Made by a program: the position numbers and the translations under genes
The notes under the pieces: generated by a model
The model's database searches: none
Told to the model about the DNA's origin: nothing
Seen by the model: the letters and a program-made list of their open reading frames with translations, nothing else
In this document: piece after piece, positions 19,412 through 22,897 of the stretch
How the letters are laid out: the number at the start of each line of letters is the position of its first letter
How positions within the stretch are numbered: the stretch's first letter is position 1
Assembly: GCA_049999725.1 (NCBI GenBank)
Contig: JBNGIS010034087.1
Span: 48,802-71,698, forward strand
Source: Haplomitrium mnioides
Taxonomy: Eukaryota; Marchantiophyta; Haplomitriopsida; Calobryales
DNA length: 22,897 nt
Direction of reading: 5' to 3'

Positions 19412-19423
19412 CTCCTCCTTGAC
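19412..19423 (-). other. Polypurine tract of the copia element
   Basis: On the - strand GTCAAGGAGGAG abuts the TG of the LTR, the expected primer site for plus-strand synthesis. Confidence 0.75.
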
Positions 19424-19449
19424 TGATTTGTCCTAAACTTATCAGTCAC

Positions 19450-19512
19450 ACTTCTAGGACTATTGGAGTTACTTCTAGGACTATTGGAGTTACTTCTAGG
19501 ACTATTGGAGTT
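19450..19512 (-). repeat. Three perfect 21-bp tandem repeats before the copia LTR
   Basis: ACTTCTAGGACTATTGGAGTT occurs at 19450, 19471 and 19492 without change. On the - strand each unit can be read as NSNSPRS in an open frame, but no domain is present and coding is doubtful. The AGGACTAT word also occurs in the LTR terminus on the other strand. Confidence 0.85.
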
Positions 19513-19879
19513 TATATGCTGCTGCAAGTGTGGTCTCATTAAAACCCCCCTGCTTTCTTCTGGGGGAAAGAGTGCCACCACTTGAGTGCATTTACATCGA
19601 AGAATGGATTGTATGAAACAAGTAGGAACCAATCATCTCGCATCTATTTGCTGTATTGTCGTCGAAGGTGTTGTGTTGTTGCTGGCTCCTCTTGTTGACG
19701 TCTTCTCGGCATCTGTATGGAAAACCTGTGAGCCCTCATCAGCCATGCATATATCAGTAGTGGCGACGTGATGTTGAGGAATATCTGTAAAACAAATCCG
19801 AGAGTTAAAACATTATTCTCAATATCAGAAAGCGAGATATAATATGTAGACAGAGATTGAACCATGTGAAAATGACATG
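19513..19879 (-). other. Untranslated stretch between copia pol and the LTR
   Basis: On the - strand it has a GCACTCTTTCCCCCAG...GGGGGGTTTTAATGAGACC segment, resembling a conserved pre-LTR motif that many plant copia elements carry (from memory). No gene is seen. Confidence 0.45.
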
Positions 19880-21073
19880 TCAATGTTGCTTTCTATTGAG
19901 TTCAGATAATTTTCGTAGACCAATGCCCTCGGAATGTGCCCTGTGTAGGGCAGTAGGTAGGGGTTTAGTGAAGATGTCAGCCCTATTGTCTTTGCTTGGT
20001 ATCTATTGCACGTTAATCTGTTCGCCATGTTGTTCATGCGTGTAGAAGAATTTAGGGGCTATATGCTTGATTCTGTCCCCTTTGATGAATCATTGGGCTA
20101 TTTGATCAACACATGGTCTATTGTCTTCATAGAGTACTGTAGGGGATTGGATAAGTTGCTGACCAGTGTTGGAGTTGATGTGATCAATCAACTGTCGTAT
20201 CCAAATACATTCTCTGCTTGCCTCGTATAAAGCTATAATTTCGGCATGATTGGTAGAGGTTGTTGTAATGGTCTGTTTGGTGCTTTTCCATGAAATAGCT
20301 GTACCTCCTTTAAGGAATACATATCTTGTTTGTGATTTTGTGTCGTCTGGGTCGGATAAGTATCCAGCATCAGCATATCCAACGATGTCGTTTTCTGCAT
20401 TTCTCGGGAAGAATAGACCCATGTCTACAATTCCTTGTAGGTACCTGAAAATTCTTTTGATGCCATTCCAATGGCGTATCGTTGGTTGTGAGCTATGCCT
20501 TGCTAGTAGGTTTACAGCGAAAGCAATGTCGGGTCTGGTCTGATTAGCCAGATACATCAATGCTCCAATGGCAGATAGGTATGGTTTCTCTGGTCCAAGT
20601 GTGGGTTCTGCTTCTTTTCTTTTGAAGAACATGTCTTTAGAGGGATCGGAGGATCTCATTTCCATAGGCGTGCTCATCGGATGAGCTTTTTCCATGTTGA
20701 ATTGTTTCAGCATTTTGGAAGTGTAAGTTGACTGGTGTATCAGAATGCCGTCACGTAAGTGTTCGAATTGTATTCCCAAACAGAAGTCAGGTTCTCCGAT
20801 GTCTCGCATTTCAAAGGTAGTTTTCAGTTTCTCAATGGTGTCGGAGGTAAGGCATGGGGTCCCAAAAATGTTAATATCGTCCACGTATATTGCCACTATA
20901 ACATACTCAGGGGTGTCCTGTTTCATGAATAGGCATGGTGCAATGTCGTCATTCTTGAAATTCATGGTGATCATTTCTGATTTGAATCGTTGATACCAAT
21001 TTCTGCCACTTTGTTTGAGACCATACATCTCATGACTTGGACTGCCATTTGAGGGTCCGATCGATTTGATGCC
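19880..21073 (-). pseudogene. pol: Copia pol, second part: RT palm and RNase H
   Basis: The frame opens after a TAA at 21074-21076 and reads MYGLKQSGRNWYQRF, then CLFMKQDTPEYVIVAIYVDD with the intact YVDD catalytic site. DIGEPDFCLGIQ, YLSAIGALMYLANQTRPDIAF and LARHSSQPT come next. RNase H follows with GYADAGYLSDPDD, SWKSTKQTITTTSTNHAEI and YEASRECIWI. The main open frame stops with TGA at 20090-20092, but the same frame continues as FIKGDR, IKHIAPKFFYTHEQHG, a TAG at 20003-20005 and ADIFTKPLPTALHR, to a TGA at 19880-19882. Two stops therefore cut off the RNase H C-terminus. Confidence 0.9.
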
Positions 21074-22897
21074 TTATATGTCTCATTTGCTGAATGTTTT
21101 GTCGATGGAATGTTTCCATGTACACATGATCGATTTGGGACTAAAGGTCCTTTGTCATTGTGTTTGTTTAGCTTTGTTGCTGGTTGGACTGAATGTCCAA
21201 TCTTTTGCCAATCTGCCATGCTTGTTGATGGGACTGAAGGTCCTCTGTTGGACTGCGTGCTCAGCAGTTGTGCTGGTTGGACTAAAGGTCCAGGTATCGC
21301 AGTCGTAAGCATGTTGTTCATTGTATGGCGTTTTCTCTTTGTCATGAGGACAGTAGGTCCTGTTTCTTGTAGCCATTTGTGGACTATAGGTCCTGTTGCA
21401 GATTTACTGTGAGGGACAGAAGGTCTAACCTCAGAGGATTTGTATTTAGGGACAAAAGGTCCAACCTCAGATGTTCTGCATTGGGGGACAAAAGGTCCAG
21501 CCTCAGATATTGGGCATTGAGGGACAAAAGGTCTAACCTCAGATGTTTTGCCTTGATGGACGAAAGGTCCAGTCTCAGATGTTTGTTTCTCCCCCTGAAT
21601 GTGAAATGATAACCTTGATATGAGTTCTGGAGGTGCCTTCATGTATATCTGTGAGTCAAGTATGCCATACAAGTAGGCCGTGATAACGTCCATGATGTGC
21701 ATGATGAGGTTCTGTTGAATGACGAAGGCGATCATGTATCTGTATGTAATGGAGTCCATTACGGGTGAATATGTTAGATTATAGTCTCTGCCAGGTATTT
21801 GAGTGTATCCTTTTGCGACTAATCTGGCTTTGTATCTGGTGATATCGCCCTTTGCATTTCTTTTTCTGACGAAAATGAATCTGTAGCCAGTCAGAGTCAT
21901 GTCGGGAGTTGCTGGGGTAATGGAGCCAAAGACTTGGTGATGAATCAGGGAGTCAAGTTCTGAATTAATCGCTTGTTCCCATTGAGGCCAGTCCTGTCTG
22001 GATTGTGCATCTTGTACGAAGACAGGGTCTGGTGTATTGTTATCTATAGTTTGAGATACTGAGTAAGCAAACATGTCGTCGATATCAGTTTTGTCTCTGG
22101 TCCATATATGACCGGTGTGCGAGTAATCGATGGATATCTCCTCATTGTCTGGAATTGTTGATCTTGGTGTGTCAGACATTCTGTCTTGGGTGGGTTGAGT
22201 TTCGATGTTGGTGTTGAGTGATTGGTCGGGTTTTGGCTTATTTTTGGAGCCAAGTGGTCGTCCTCGTTTAGCCTTGGGTGCAATATCAGTAGTAGGTCTG
22301 GTTTCCTTTTGTAGTCTTGCAGGCGCGTTTGCTGCCTCGATATGTGATTTGCTGATAGCTGATATGTCGTTAAAAGCGTCAGGTGTTTTGACTAGTATCT
22401 GTTGGATGTGAAGCATCTTCTGTACTTCATAGTCTGATTGTCCGGTCCTGGCATCGGATTGAAAGATCGAGTTGTTGCGCCAGACCAGTTCCTCCTTGTG
22501 CATAGAGGAATTAGAAGGAGTGTCATGTGTTAAAGGTGGGAATGTATCTTCAAAGAATTGGCAATACGCAAATCTGGATTTGAAGACATCTGATGTCATT
22601 GGTTCGAGATATCGAATAATCGATGGAGATTCGAAACCAATATATATTCCTTTCTGACGTTGTGGTCCCATTTTGGTTTGGTTGGGACCGAGGATTGGTA
22701 CCATAACTAGACATCCAAATGTTCTGAGGTGTGTAATGTTTGCTGGCATGCCTATTGTAAGTCGATATGGTGAGTAAATGTTGAAGGCCGAAGGTCTGAA
22801 CCTTATGAGGTGGGCTGCATGCATTACAGCGTGGCCCCATGCGGAGGTAAGAAGGTTTGTGTTCAGTAGTAGGGGGCGTGCGATAAGTTGTATCCGT
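21028..22897 (-). pseudogene. pol: Copia pol, first part: integrase end, linker, RT fingers and repeat insert (partial)
   Basis: The frame is open from the right edge; the first ATG in it is at 22824 but it is not a start. It reads AWGHAVMHAAHLIRFRPSAF and TFGCLVMVPILGPNQTKMGP, then GIYIGFESPSIIRYLEPMT, the integrase C-terminal side. A polar linker with an AT-hook-like KRGRPLGSKNK (about 22237-22272) follows. RT begins with DWPQWEQAINSELDSL and continues through YKARLVAKGYTQIPGRDYN, IMDVITAYLYGILDSQIYMK and APPEL. Then comes a roughly 200-residue insert made largely of GPxVP units (21138-21570). The frame runs on past MYGLKQS in the wrong phase, so a single shift near 21058-21074 separates it from the second part. 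Confidence 0.9.
21138..21570 (-). repeat. Array of 11 palindromic GGAC-N5-GTCY units encoding GPxVP-like peptides
   Basis: Units start at + positions 21138, 21186, 21231, 21279, 21348, 21381, 21414, 21450, 21486, 21522 and 21558. The spacings are 48, 45, 48, 69, 33, 33, 36, 36, 36 and 36, all multiples of three. The five units from 21414 to the right end form a 36-bp tandem repeat (12 residues, pattern T-S-E-V-G/R-P-F-V-P-Q/K-x-x on the - strand). The others share only the core. All units lie in one frame of the copia RT insert. Confidence 0.92.

Larger units (their letters stand above)
19265..22897 (-). mobile_element. Ty1/copia LTR retrotransposon, 3' part, running off the window
   Basis: On the - strand, from right to left, the element shows the integrase C-terminus, a basic linker, reverse transcriptase, RNase H, a leader-like stretch, a purine tract and the 3' LTR. 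Integrase before RT is the copia order. The 5' LTR, gag, protease and most of integrase lie beyond 22897. The predicted left target-site duplication is GAATA (19260-19264), which should recur outside the 5' LTR. Key RT and RNase H motifs are intact, but one frameshift and two stops break the frame, so decay is mild compared with the gypsy element. Confidence 0.93.

Noticed and set aside
21413-21592. CRISPR-like array (36-bp period)
   Set aside because: The repeats are directly tandem without unique spacers, are imperfect, keep a reading frame, and lie inside a plant copia pol.

Overview
The window is nuclear DNA from a plant. It has spliced genes for chloroplast-type proteins, namely a SufD/ABCI7 Fe-S assembly factor, a plant-type alpha/beta hydrolase and a plant RBL-type rhomboid. 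It also encodes a roadblock/LC7 dynein light chain. Flowering plants have lost axonemal dynein, so this combination points to a land plant with swimming sperm. A moss or liverwort fits best; this is an inference and the species is not identified.

Layout, left to right. 1-481 and 4831-5660 are CAA-rich DNA that I cannot classify. Between them lies a dead Ty3/gypsy chromovirus (482-4830). Its 5' side is a pile of three LTR copies, gag and protease are missing, and the pol frame (RT, RNase H, integrase, chromodomain) is broken by about a dozen stops and several frameshifts. 6043-15374 is a compact gene block, all on the + strand: the alpha/beta hydrolase (nine exons, with a tRNA gene inside its second intron), the dynein light chain, SufD (four exons) and a one-exon rhomboid. 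Splice sites were placed by family similarity, GT/AG ends and phase. The hydrolase (620 codons), SufD (566) and dynein chain (111) all close with consistent phase.

From 15375 on, the window is repeat-rich. It holds a decayed LINE-type ORF1 (17367-18060) with no ORF2, a single orphan exon of a phytyl-ester-synthase-like acyltransferase on the - strand (18185-18300), a scrap of an old copia RNase H (19145-19264), and a younger Ty1/copia element on the - strand inserted into that scrap. The younger element runs from 19265 past the right edge, with a very short 147-bp LTR.

The most unusual structure is inside the copia reverse transcriptase at 21138-21570. Eleven copies of an imperfect palindrome, GGAC-N5-GTCY, each encode a G/R-P-x-V-P-like pentapeptide. 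All spacings are multiples of three, and the array sits between two conserved RT blocks that normally lie close together. No CRISPR array, operon or bacterial-type system was seen.
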